Source of the DNA: Acidobacteria bacterium Mor1
GTDB lineage: Bacteria; Acidobacteriota; Polarisedimenticolia; Polarisedimenticolales; Polarisedimenticolaceae
Length of the DNA: 64,000 nt
NCBI GenBank assembly: GCA_001664505.1
Contig: CP011806.1
Span: forward strand, 5,544,590-5,608,589
Direction: 5' to 3'
Under the pieces are notes generated by a model. It was not told the DNA's origin. It saw nothing but the letters and a program-made list of their open reading frames with translations, and ran no database searches. Every line of letters starts with the position of its first letter. Position 1 is the first letter of the stretch. A program made the translations under genes and the position numbers. Of this stretch, positions 1-8,182 are shown in pieces.

Positions 1-533
1 CCCTTCTGATGGGCGTGCTGGACACCGTCGCACAGCCGGGCGAACAGTTGAACCCGGTCATGGGTCGAGAGCCCCTCGATATCGGCGTAGTCCGTGATGC
101 GCGGGCCGTCGACGTACTCCATCGAGAAGAACGGCTGTCCGCCGGGGGTCTCGCCGGCCTCGAAGACCCGGGCGATGCCCGGGTGGTCCATCAAGGCCAG
201 CGCCTGGCGTTCGGCGTCGAAGCGGCGAATGACCTCCTGGGTATCCATGCCCCGCTTGATGACCTTGAGCGCGACCTCGCGCTGCAGCGGGTCGGTCTGC
301 TCGGCGAGGAAGACGGTTCCCATGCCCCCCTCTCCCAGGGTGCGCCGGATGTTGAAGCGGTCGTCGGTAGCCGGGGCGTCTTCCCGGACGTCACCCTCGG
401 GGCCTTGATCCCCGCCGATCGCGGTGGTGTCCTCCTCGAACCCCAGCGCCAGCAGGCAGGACGGACAGGCCGCACCGGCGCTGCGAAGGTGGGCGCCGCA
501 GCGCTTGCAGGTCGCGGACTCGGATTGGCTCAT
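1..533 (-). CDS. Serine/threonine protein kinase, N-terminal part
   Basis: Cytoplasmic Hanks-type kinase, cut by the window edge, so only about 177 residues are present. It opens with a zinc-ribbon-like pair (C9xxC12 and C23xxC26), an acidic linker, then the kinase N-lobe: glycine loop LGEGGMGTVFLAEQ, the ATP-binding lysine in VALKVIKRGMD, and FFSMEYVDG as the hinge. The chosen ATG at 533 has GGGAGG nine bases upstream. The missing part would hold the HRD and DFG motifs and any sensor domain. Proteins of this layout in environmental bacteria often carry TPR repeats or a propeller after the kinase, but nothing of that can be seen here. The rightward reading frame over the same bases is an antisense shadow. 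Confidence 0.9.
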   Translation of the reverse strand, partial: MSQSESATCKRCGAHLRSAGAACPSCLLALGFEEDTTAIGGDQGPEGDVREDAPATDDRFNIRRTLGEGGMGTVFLAEQTDPLQREVALKVIKRGMDTQEVIRRFDAERQALALMDHPGIARVFEAGETPGGQPFFSMEYVDGPRITDYADIEGLSTHDRVQLFARLCDGVQHAHQK

Positions 534-642
534 GGATCACCGCCTCCCGCGCATGGTATCCCAGGCGTAGGTGGGAAACGGATCCGGGCCCGGTAGTAAC
601 GCCGGCTCTTCCGAGGCCTCGGATTCGGTCGAACCGTGCCCC

Positions 643-3600
643 CTAAGGGCAAGGGTCCGGGCTCGGGGCGGACGCCGCGCCGTCTTCGAGGCCGGCCCGA
701 GGGTCGGGCTGGGCGGTGCCGTTGCCGAACCCGCCGCTACCGCAAGTATTGACGGCGCGCACCAGGTAGTAGCGGGTGTCGCCGGCGACCGGGTCGGGCT
801 GCGGATCGGTGAACGGCGGCTGGGCCACTGCCGATCCGAGGCAGGTGGCGGACGCGAAGTCTCCGTCCAACAGCAGGTCGATGATCGAGCCGCCGGTTAC
901 GTCGTAGGTGGTTCCGCTGCCGGCTCCGCTGTCGGCCACCCAATCCAGTTCGGTGAAGCCGGCGCTGCGGCTCAGGATCAGGCTGCCGATCCCGGCGGGG
1001 ACGCGAAGGCTCCCCGGGTCGGCGTCGTCGCAGTCGCCCAGCGGCGGGTTCCCGTCGCTGTCGCAGTCGGTCTCGAGGGCCAGGATCAGCGCCAGGCCCA
1101 GGTTGCCGTCGCTTCCCGGGGCTCCGGCCAGGATCTCGGGGACGCCGCCGTCAGAAAGGTCCTCGAGCACGGCCAGGGCGTTGCCCATTTCCCGGGGGGA
1201 GCCCGATCCCTGCAGCCGCTCGAGCACGGCGCCGGTGCGGCCGGAAAACAGAATCAGGCTGCCGGCGTCGGTGCCGAGAGGGGTGTTGTCCAGGGGGGCG
1301 CCGGCCAGTACTTCCGGCGCACCGTCGCCGTCCATGTCGGGGAAGGGTGCCACGGTGCTGCCCGCGCGATCTCCAGCGGCGCCGGAGCCGTCGGCGAAGC
1401 GGCGAATCGCCTCGCCGGTAGCTCCGGAGAAGGCCAGCACGCTGCCGGCATCGGAGCCCGCTCCGTGGTCGTCCCGGTAGGAGCCGACCAGGATGTCCCC
1501 GGTACCGTCACCGTCGAGATCATCGATCGCGGCCACCGAGTAGCCGACGCCGTCCCCGATCTGCGAATCGAGGTCGACGAGCTTGCGAAGCAGCCGGCCG
1601 TCCGCGCCGGAGAAGATCAATGCGCTTCCGGCGTTGGAGCCGCCGATGGTGTCATCGAGGTAGGCGCCGACCACCACATCCGGGACGCCGTCGAGGTCGA
1701 CGTCGGTGATGCCGCTGAGGGCAAAGCCCAGCTGGTCTCCGGTGCGCCCCTGGGGGTCGATCAGACGGTAGACCACCGCGCCGTCGGCGCCCGAGAATAC
1801 GGTGGCGCTGCCCGAATCCAGGCCGGCCGCGGTGTCGTCCAGGTTGGCGCCGCCGATCAGGTCGGGGATGCCGTCGCCGGTGACGTCCTCGAGGGTCGCC
1901 ACCGAGTGCCCCAGGTTCCCGTTCTGGCTGCTCGCGGGGTCGGCCATCTTCCTCACGAAGCTGCAGTCGGCGCCGGAGAAGAGCAGCACGGCGCCGGCGT
2001 TGGCGCGGGTCGTGTCCTCGAAGGGGGCCCCGGCCAGCAGGTCGGGCAGGCCGTCGCCGCTGAGGTCCGCGATGCCCGCGACCGCTGCGCCGAGCCGGTC
2101 GCCGCCGGTGCCCTGAGGGTCGGTAGCCCGGCAGTGGATCGATCGGTCCGCACCGGAGAGGATCAGGACGCTGCCTGCGTTGGTGCCCGCGGCGGGATCA
2201 TCGAAGGGAATGCCCACCGCGAATTCACCGACGCCGTCTCCGTTGACGTCGCCGATCAGCGCCACGGCGCTACCGTACTCGTCTCCGGCAACCCCCTCGG
2301 TGTCGGCCAGGGTCTCGCTGTTCTCGAACGCCACCGTGCTCTCGTCGATCCGGCCGTCGCAGTTGTTGTCGATGTGGTCGCAGATCTCGGCCGCCAGGTC
2401 GTTGATGGCTCCGTCGTCGTCGTCGCAGTCGCAGGGGGCGGTCTGCCCGTCATTGTCCTGGTCGGGTCCGTCGTCGACAGCGGTGTTGCAGTCGTCGTCG
2501 AAGCCGTTGCAAATCTCGGGGGCTCCCGGGAATCGCTGCGGGTTCTCCGGCGCGCAATCGTTGCAGGCGTCGAATCCGTCGCCGTCGTTGTCCTCGTCGA
2601 CCAGGTCGTCGCAGTCGTTGTCGATCAGGTCACAGACCTCGCTGTTGCCGCTGAAGCGGTCGACGTCGGCGTCGTCGCAGTCGCCGCCGAAGGGGGTGAC
2701 CCCATCCAGGTCACAATCGGCCGTCAGAGAGATCGCGAGTGCCCTGCCGGCGTTGGAGCCTTCGGGCTGTTCAGCGAAGGGGGAGCCGGCCAGCAACTCC
2801 ATGACTCCGTCTCCGTCGAGATCGCCCAGCGCGATGGCGCTCCCCAGCCGGTCGCCGATGCTGCCTGCCGGGTCGCTCAGTTTGTGCAACACGCTGCCGT
2901 CGATGCTGGAAAAGACCAGCAGGCTGCCGGCATCGGCTCCCGCGGCGTTGTCGTCGAGGTAGGCGGAGGCAACGACCTCGGCGAGCCCGTCCCCATCGAG
3001 GTCTCGGATCGAGCCCACGGCGTAGCCGAGTTGGTCCCCCGGGGCGCGGCCGATGTCGATGAGACGCTCCAGGACGGCGCCGTCGGCTCCGGAGAGCAGC
3101 AGCACCAGGCCGGTGTCCGACGAGCCCTCGTTCCGGCGGTAGGATCCGACCACCAGGTCCGGGACGCCGTCGTTGTTCCGGTCGGTGATGGGCGCGAGGG
3201 CGATGCCGAAGCCATCGCTGAGCTCGCCGGCTGGGTCGGTCCACTTGTCGATCACCGAGCCGTCGGTGCCGGAAAAGATCACGACGCTGCCGGCGTTGGT
3301 CGCCGTCGTGGTGTCGTCGAGGTAAGCGCCGGCAGCGATGTCGGGGGTGCCGTCCAGGTTCAGGTCGCCGGCGGAAGCCACCGCGATGCCCAGTTGATCG
3401 CCGTTGAGCCCGTCGGGGTCGGTCAGCTTGAACAGCACCGACCCGTCGATGCCGGAGAACACCGTTACGCTGCCCGCCTCGTTGCCTCCCGCCGTGTCGT
3501 CCAGGGGCGCTCCGGCGGCGAAGTCCTCGAAGCCGTCGCCGTTCAGATCGCCGAGGCCGGCTATCGAGCTGCCGAGCCGGTCGAGGTTCTGGGCGTCGGG

Positions 3601-4260
3601 GTCGGTGACCTTGCGCACGAAGGCGCAGTCGGCGCCCGAAAAGACCAGGGCTGCGCCCCCGTTGGAGGCGCCGCTGTCTTCGAACTCGGTGCCGGCGACC
3701 AGGTCGGCGATGCCGTCGCCGGTCAGGTCTCCGACGGCTGCCAGAGCGGAGCCCAGCTGATCCCCGTTGGATCCATTGGGATCGATCATCCGGCACAGCA
3801 CCTGCCCGTCGATTCCGGAGATCAGCGAGACGCTGCCGGCGTTGGATCCCTGGTCGTTGTCGTGCTCGGGGCGGCCGGCCGCGAGGTCGCCGAAGCCGTC
3901 GCCGTTGACGTCTCCCATGAAGGCCACGGCGGTTCCCAGTTCGTCGTCGGCCGCGCCGGCGACATCGATGAAGGAGCGGAACGCGGGCAGGGCGGGGGAG
4001 CCGTCGTCGAGGATCCCGTTGCAGTCGTCGTCTACCTGATTGCAGAGCTCCGGCGCGTTCGGGTTCACCCCGCCGAGGGTGTCGTCGCAGTCGCCGCAAA
4101 GCAGGCCGCTACTGTCACAGCCTGCCACCGAGCAGTCGGCGAAACCGTCGAGGTCGGCGTCGGGGCAGGGCATGGAATAGGCCGTCTGGGCGGTGAAGAG
4201 AGCCGCCAGCGGGAGGAGGAGCCAGTAGGCGAAGGTGCTGCGGGAGAATGACACGTGCAT
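643..4260 (-). CDS. Secreted protein with two seven-bladed FG-GAP propellers and MopE-type calcium motifs
   Basis: 1205 residues. A signal peptide (about 1-29) is followed by MopE-like Asp/Cys-rich motifs (about 30-93, with GDCDD and NQVDDDCNG), seven FG-GAP repeats of about 60 residues (about 94-515), a second MopE block (about 515-640, four Cys-Asp clusters), seven more FG-GAP repeats (about 640-1055), and a C-terminal module at 1087-1205 ending in PCP. Most repeats carry a DxNxDG-type calcium loop such as GDVNGDG. FG-GAP repeats form integrin-alpha-like propellers; MopE motifs occur in surface copper-binding proteins. Blade-by-blade similarity between the halves points to an internal duplication. 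The ATG at 4260 was chosen because AAGGAG lies eight bases upstream; longer frames start before the signal peptide. Function is probably surface binding, not catalysis. Confidence 0.88.
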   Translation of the reverse strand: MHVSFSRSTFAYWLLLPLAALFTAQTAYSMPCPDADLDGFADCSVAGCDSSGLLCGDCDDTLGGVNPNAPELCNQVDDDCNGILDDGSPALPAFRSFIDVAGAADDELGTAVAFMGDVNGDGFGDLAAGRPEHDNDQGSNAGSVSLISGIDGQVLCRMIDPNGSNGDQLGSALAAVGDLTGDGIADLVAGTEFEDSGASNGGAALVFSGADCAFVRKVTDPDAQNLDRLGSSIAGLGDLNGDGFEDFAAGAPLDDTAGGNEAGSVTVFSGIDGSVLFKLTDPDGLNGDQLGIAVASAGDLNLDGTPDIAAGAYLDDTTTATNAGSVVIFSGTDGSVIDKWTDPAGELSDGFGIALAPITDRNNDGVPDLVVGSYRRNEGSSDTGLVLLLSGADGAVLERLIDIGRAPGDQLGYAVGSIRDLDGDGLAEVVASAYLDDNAAGADAGSLLVFSSIDGSVLHKLSDPAGSIGDRLGSAIALGDLDGDGVMELLAGSPFAEQPEGSNAGRALAISLTADCDLDGVTPFGGDCDDADVDRFSGNSEVCDLIDNDCDDLVDEDNDGDGFDACNDCAPENPQRFPGAPEICNGFDDDCNTAVDDGPDQDNDGQTAPCDCDDDDGAINDLAAEICDHIDNNCDGRIDESTVAFENSETLADTEGVAGDEYGSAVALIGDVNGDGVGEFAVGIPFDDPAAGTNAGSVLILSGADRSIHCRATDPQGTGGDRLGAAVAGIADLSGDGLPDLLAGAPFEDTTRANAGAVLLFSGADCSFVRKMADPASSQNGNLGHSVATLEDVTGDGIPDLIGGANLDDTAAGLDSGSATVFSGADGAVVYRLIDPQGRTGDQLGFALSGITDVDLDGVPDVVVGAYLDDTIGGSNAGSALIFSGADGRLLRKLVDLDSQIGDGVGYSVAAIDDLDGDGTGDILVGSYRDDHGAGSDAGSVLAFSGATGEAIRRFADGSGAAGDRAGSTVAPFPDMDGDGAPEVLAGAPLDNTPLGTDAGSLILFSGRTGAVLERLQGSGSPREMGNALAVLEDLSDGGVPEILAGAPGSDGNLGLALILALETDCDSDGNPPLGDCDDADPGSLRVPAGIGSLILSRSAGFTELDWVADSGAGSGTTYDVTGGSIIDLLLDGDFASATCLGSAVAQPPFTDPQPDPVAGDTRYYLVRAVNTCGSGGFGNGTAQPDPRAGLEDGAASAPSPDPCP

Positions 4261-4355
4261 CTGGGCTCCTTCCATCGCTGGTGATTGCCGCACTCGATCA
4301 GGCTGTTGCATTCCCCCTATACGAGAACCGCCTCCATTCCGGGACAGACCCGGCA

Positions 4356-4390
4356 TCAAAAAAGAAACGGCCCGGTCGTAGCCGGGCCGT
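4356..4390 (-). terminator. Rho-independent terminator of the propeller/LolA-like operon
   Basis: A perfect nine-pair stem, ACGGCCCGG at 4367-4375 against CCGGGCCGT at 4382-4390, with a six-base loop. Read on the minus strand it is followed by TTTCTTTTTTGAT. It sits 30 bases after the stop of the gene at 4420-5166, which it terminates. Confidence 0.85.
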
Positions 4391-4419
4391 CGGATCTCTA
4401 TGTGCTTGGTTGTCCCCGA

Positions 4420-5166
4420 TCAGGGATGGAAGTCGTCTATCTGTTCGTAGCCGTCAGGAAGGTTCATCGAGAAGATCGAGGGGTCGATCTGCGGACCGAT
4501 CTCCAGCTTGGTGATGGTGGTTTCCAGCGCTCCGGTGAAGTTCGGGTTGGTGAAGTGAATCACCCGCTGCCGGGGAAGCATGTCGTTCTTGGAGAACAGC
4601 CAGGTCGATTCCTGCTGACCGCCGGCGTACTTGACGTTGATCTTGTAGCAGGGCTCGCCCTGGATCATCTCCTCGCCTAGTAACACCACGCCCGGGGCCT
4701 TGATCTCATCGTCGAAGGGCGCGGTGTGCACGAACTCGGGCATGCCGGCTCGGAGCAGGGTGTTGCCCATGTTGCCGAAGACCCCGGGGTCCATGTCCTC
4801 GTAGCCCTTCTTGGTGCCGTGGTTGATCACGAAGTAGCTCTCGCCGGTGCCGCCGCCGGTGACGGCCACGGCGGGCTGCTGCTCCGTGCCCTCGGTTTCG
4901 ATGTGGGCGTAGAAACGTTGGGGCATGCTCATCGCGGCGTCCCAGCCCTGCATCACCGCGGAACCCTTGCCCGCCTGGGCGAAGTTCAGGGCGGCGCCGC
5001 TCGGTTTCATCTCGACCTCGATGCGCACCGAGTCGATCGCCTTGATCGCGGCATCGACCTTGTTCAGCAGTTCGATGGCCCGCTCGTCCCGCTCCGTGCC
5101 CTCGTCGGCCAGGGCGCCTCCGGCGGCGAGCATCAGGGTCAGCGCAATCAGTATCGTCCGTCTCAT
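4420..5166 (-). CDS. Secreted LolA-like / DUF2092-type protein
   Basis: 248 residues with a signal peptide cut near ALA-DE (residue 20). The body follows the outline of LolA/DUF2092 proteins: an N-terminal helix with a repeated LNKVDAAIKAIDSVRIEVEM-like segment, then alternating strands ending in the ITKLEIGPQIDPSIFSM segment and a short acidic tail. This fold holds lipid or lipoprotein acyl chains in a half-barrel, but the family is diverse and the ligand is unknown. GGGAGGAAA stands before the ATG. It begins only 22 bases after the stop of the PQQ-propeller gene and shares its transcript, so the two products probably act together in the periplasm. The family call rests on overall pattern, not on a decisive motif. 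Confidence 0.72.
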   Translation of the reverse strand: MRRTILIALTLMLAAGGALADEGTERDERAIELLNKVDAAIKAIDSVRIEVEMKPSGAALNFAQAGKGSAVMQGWDAAMSMPQRFYAHIETEGTEQQPAVAVTGGGTGESYFVINHGTKKGYEDMDPGVFGNMGNTLLRAGMPEFVHTAPFDDEIKAPGVVLLGEEMIQGEPCYKINVKYAGGQQESTWLFSKNDMLPRQRVIHFTNPNFTGALETTITKLEIGPQIDPSIFSMNLPDGYEQIDDFHP

Positions 5167-5188
5167 CTTGTTTCCTCCCGGTGACGCA

Positions 5189-6442
5189 TCAACCGATGCG
5201 ATAGGCCTTGAGGTGTTTCTGGTCGCGCAGGAAGATCACCTTGCCGACCACCGTGGGTACGGTCCAGGCGACCTTGTCCAGGAGTTGCGCCTGGGCGTGG
5301 ATCTCCAGATCCTCGGGGCTCGCGCTGGTCACGGCCAGCTTGCCGTCCTCGTCGAGCAGCACCAGCTTGTCGCCGGCCATCAAGACGTTGGCCTTGGCGA
5401 AGCCGCGCTTGCGCCAGGCGATCTCGCCGGTCTTGATGTTGACGGCGGCCATGAACGCCGGCCCCATGGTTCCGGTCGATCCGTAGACGTAGTCGCCGTC
5501 CTTGACGCTGGTCACGTGGTAGAACTGGATCTTGCGGGTCGACCAGACCTCTTCGACGTCGTAGCCGTCGGCGCCTTTGCTAATGCGCAGGCCCTTGGCC
5601 CCCGCCTGGGGCGACGACATGAACAACACGTCGCCGGCCATCACCGGCTGATTGACGTTTTGTTTCCACTGGTTCTTGTGGGGCACCGTCCAGAGCAGGT
5701 CGCCGTTTGCGGGGTCCACGGCGATCAGCTCCTCGGCCATGAAGATCACCATCTGCTCAACGCCTGCGATGTTCATTACCCTCGGTGTCGAGTAGCTGTT
5801 CTCGAAGCTGTGCCGGGCCCACTTGGTCTCACCGGTCTTGGCGTCGAGGGCGACCACGCTCTTGTCCTTGCCGCCGACCAGCACGACGATGGTGTTCCCG
5901 TAGGCCACGGGGCTAGACGAGTAGCCGTGGTTCAGGAAGTTGCCGTCGAAGCCGTCACCCCACAGATCCTGGGACCACATCACGCTGCCGTCTTTCTTGT
6001 TCAGGCAGTGCATCATCCCCGAGATGCCGATGGTGTAGATCCGGTTGTCCTGAATCAGCGGGGTGGCTCGGGGGCCGTTGCCGAATTGTTCGACGTGGCC
6101 GTCCCGCGGGCCGCTGTCGTAACGGTGTTCCCAGAGGGTCTCGCCGCTCTTGGCGTCGAGGGCCGCGACCACCTCCTGGTCTTCACCCCGGTACATCGTG
6201 TACAGCTTGCCGCCCTCGTGGAGCACGGCGGAGTAACCCTCACCGAGTTCCCGGGACCAGACCTCCTTGGGTCCCTCGTCGGACCAGGTGGTCGCCAGCT
6301 TGGCCTCGGTGTGGAAGTTCTGCTGCGAGCCGCCCCACTGAGTCCATTCACCCTTGCCGCCTCCGGCGATCACGGCGCCGGCGGCGCCGAGGGCGATGAT
6401 GCCGACCAGCGCCACGGCGATAGTGCGTCGTTCCTTGATCAT
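5189..6442 (-). CDS. PQQ-type (BamB-like) beta-propeller protein, exported
   Basis: 417 residues. The N-terminus has a signal or anchor segment (about 7-28) and is followed by QWGG, the entry motif of these propellers. Seven or so blades carry the usual Trp-docking signatures, for example ALDAKSGETLWEHRY, ALDAKTGETKWARH and AVDPANGDLLWTVP. No PQQ-ligand set or catalytic Asp of quinoprotein dehydrogenases is apparent, so a scaffolding or binding role is more likely than alcohol oxidation. ATG at 6442 is preferred over an in-frame TTG four codons earlier because GGGGGAG precedes it. It is the first gene of a two-gene operon and is clearly paralogous to the N-terminal part of the protein at 44605-47001. 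Confidence 0.85.
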   Translation of the reverse strand: MIKERRTIAVALVGIIALGAAGAVIAGGGKGEWTQWGGSQQNFHTEAKLATTWSDEGPKEVWSRELGEGYSAVLHEGGKLYTMYRGEDQEVVAALDAKSGETLWEHRYDSGPRDGHVEQFGNGPRATPLIQDNRIYTIGISGMMHCLNKKDGSVMWSQDLWGDGFDGNFLNHGYSSSPVAYGNTIVVLVGGKDKSVVALDAKTGETKWARHSFENSYSTPRVMNIAGVEQMVIFMAEELIAVDPANGDLLWTVPHKNQWKQNVNQPVMAGDVLFMSSPQAGAKGLRISKGADGYDVEEVWSTRKIQFYHVTSVKDGDYVYGSTGTMGPAFMAAVNIKTGEIAWRKRGFAKANVLMAGDKLVLLDEDGKLAVTSASPEDLEIHAQAQLLDKVAWTVPTVVGKVIFLRDQKHLKAYRIG

Positions 6443-6576
6443 GAGCTCCCCCAATCCCTCTGCGCGGCCGCGGGATACGGCGGCCGGAACGTGCAGAGCT
6501 TACGTCGAAGCGGTGCGCCGAAGACGTTTACATTCGTTTACAGCGCAACCCGTGAGGACCGTGCCTCCGAAGGTGT

Positions 6577-8013
6577 CTACGGGCGGGAGCCCTTCGGGGT
6601 CCAGCGTTTCGGGAAATAGCTGGCAAGGGTGCCTTTCTCGGCAAGGTAGAGGCCGATTCCCAGGACGTGAACGCGGTAGCGGGCCATCACGTAGCCGGTT
6701 CCGTCGCACGCCCGTTGTTGCGCGGCGTCCAGCGGGAAGGTCTCTCGATCGTGGAATGCGGTGACCTGGCTCTCGTCGAGGTCGATGACGTTTCGAGTGG
6801 CGAGGGGGCCCAGGGTCATCGCCGCGGCCGTTGAGAGCTTGGGGTAGCGGTCTCGTTCCTTGATGAAGAACATGCCGACCGATTCCGGTTCCGGCCTCGG
6901 CGCCAGAGTGTGGGCTGCGTTGACCAGGTGCAGGCCGCGTTTGTTCTGGCGGTGGATGGTGTAAGGCTGCCAGGTACCCTGATCGATGCCGAAGCGTTCG
7001 CCGGCGACCTCGCGCCAGATATCCGAGTCGGAGGGTTCCGGCGGCAGGGCCTCGACGCTGCGGTCGTAGAGATCGGCGGTCTTGCGCAGCCGGGCGATGA
7101 AGAATCCGCCGGTATCGTTGTGGTGGGGCCAGGCCCGTGCGGTGAGAGTCACCTCCGGCGCGAATCGTTGCCCGTTCCAGGAATCGACGCCGGGAGATAG
7201 CTTGAAGCCGGGCACCTCGACCGGCAGGATCTCCAGGCCGAGATGAATCGCCTCGCGCACCACCTGGTCGATCACCGCTTCGTTTTCCTCGGGGGCCAGG
7301 GTGCAGGTCGAGTACACGATCTCGCCGCCGACCTTGCAGAGCTGGGCACCGCGCATCAAGATCGCTCGCTGGCGCCGGGCCATGCGCTCGTAGTCGACCT
7401 TGCCGATGCGCTGGGCAACCTTGCGGTTCTTGCGCAGAGTGCCCTCGTCGGAGCAGGGGGCATCGACAAGAACCCGGTCGTAGGTGCCTGCATCTTTCGG
7501 GTAGGCGGCGGCGTCATGACGGGTCACGCTGATGTTGGTCAGGCCCAGCCGGTCGACGGTGGAACGCAGGGCCCGCAGCCGGTCCATGTTGACGTCGTTC
7601 GCCACCACCGTGCCGCCGGATCCGACGGCGAAAGCGATCCGGGCGGTCTTGCCTCCCGGCGCGGCGCAGAGGTCGAGCACCCGTTCGCCCGGTCGCGGAT
7701 TCAGCACCTCGACGGGTAGGAGCGATACCTCTTCCTGGGAGTGGGCCAGGCCGGCCAGGTACCACCAGGCAATGCCGAAGCGGGTGCCGGCGGGGAAGCG
7801 GAGCAGCTCCGGACACCAGGCCGTGGGCGCGGAGTCGAGGCCGTCCGCCCCGGACGCCTGCCGGAGTGCCTGGAGCCCGCCTCGTTCCGGGTTTGCCCAG
7901 AGGGTCACCGGCAGGGGGGCGCTGAAGGTCTCCACGGCGGCCGGCCAGTCATCGATCAACGGCCGATATCGGTCCAGTGCCGCAGCGATCTCGTTCTTCC
8001 CGATAGCAGGCAT
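6577..8013 (-). CDS. NOL1/NOP2/Sun family RNA (cytosine-5) methyltransferase
   Basis: 478 residues, cytoplasmic. It methylates C5 of cytosine in RNA with S-adenosylmethionine. The cofactor site is LDLCAAPGGKT (113-123); the two family cysteines are C187 in VDAPCSDEG (motif IV) and C237 in YSTCTLAPEENE (motif VI), which act in release and covalent attack. The roughly 150 residues after the catalytic domain resemble the PUA-like RNA-binding end of RsmF-type enzymes, which makes 16S rRNA (RsmF-like) a likelier target than tRNA, but the sequence does not settle this. It is longer than RsmB catalytic cores and lacks the N-terminal NusB-like domain of RsmB. It stands alone; no operon partner is evident. 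Confidence 0.93.
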   Translation of the reverse strand: MPAIGKNEIAAALDRYRPLIDDWPAAVETFSAPLPVTLWANPERGGLQALRQASGADGLDSAPTAWCPELLRFPAGTRFGIAWWYLAGLAHSQEEVSLLPVEVLNPRPGERVLDLCAAPGGKTARIAFAVGSGGTVVANDVNMDRLRALRSTVDRLGLTNISVTRHDAAAYPKDAGTYDRVLVDAPCSDEGTLRKNRKVAQRIGKVDYERMARRQRAILMRGAQLCKVGGEIVYSTCTLAPEENEAVIDQVVREAIHLGLEILPVEVPGFKLSPGVDSWNGQRFAPEVTLTARAWPHHNDTGGFFIARLRKTADLYDRSVEALPPEPSDSDIWREVAGERFGIDQGTWQPYTIHRQNKRGLHLVNAAHTLAPRPEPESVGMFFIKERDRYPKLSTAAAMTLGPLATRNVIDLDESQVTAFHDRETFPLDAAQQRACDGTGYVMARYRVHVLGIGLYLAEKGTLASYFPKRWTPKGSRP

Positions 8014-8182
8014 CGGACCAGCCTAGCGCAACCGGCGCCGTCGCTCCGCTGGGCGCAAGCGAAGACCCTGCTCACCGCGTGGTTTTGCCCGGGGAAAGAC
8101 CCGTTCCTGCTGACTCCCTGCCTAGAGGGGAGTCCACGAATTGCGGACGGCCGGCTCCCTTGAATCAACCAAGGAGGGGCTG

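Noticed and set aside
571-4251. Very long open frame on the plus strand across the FG-GAP gene
   Set aside because: It mirrors the minus-strand gene in high-GC DNA; the translation is low-complexity Val/Gly/Ala with no signal or motif, while the minus strand shows signal peptide, ribosome site and repeats.
643-4260. Repeats that could be mistaken for a CRISPR-like array
   Set aside because: The periodicity of about 180 bases is the FG-GAP coding repeat; there are no short identical repeats with unique spacers anywhere in the window.
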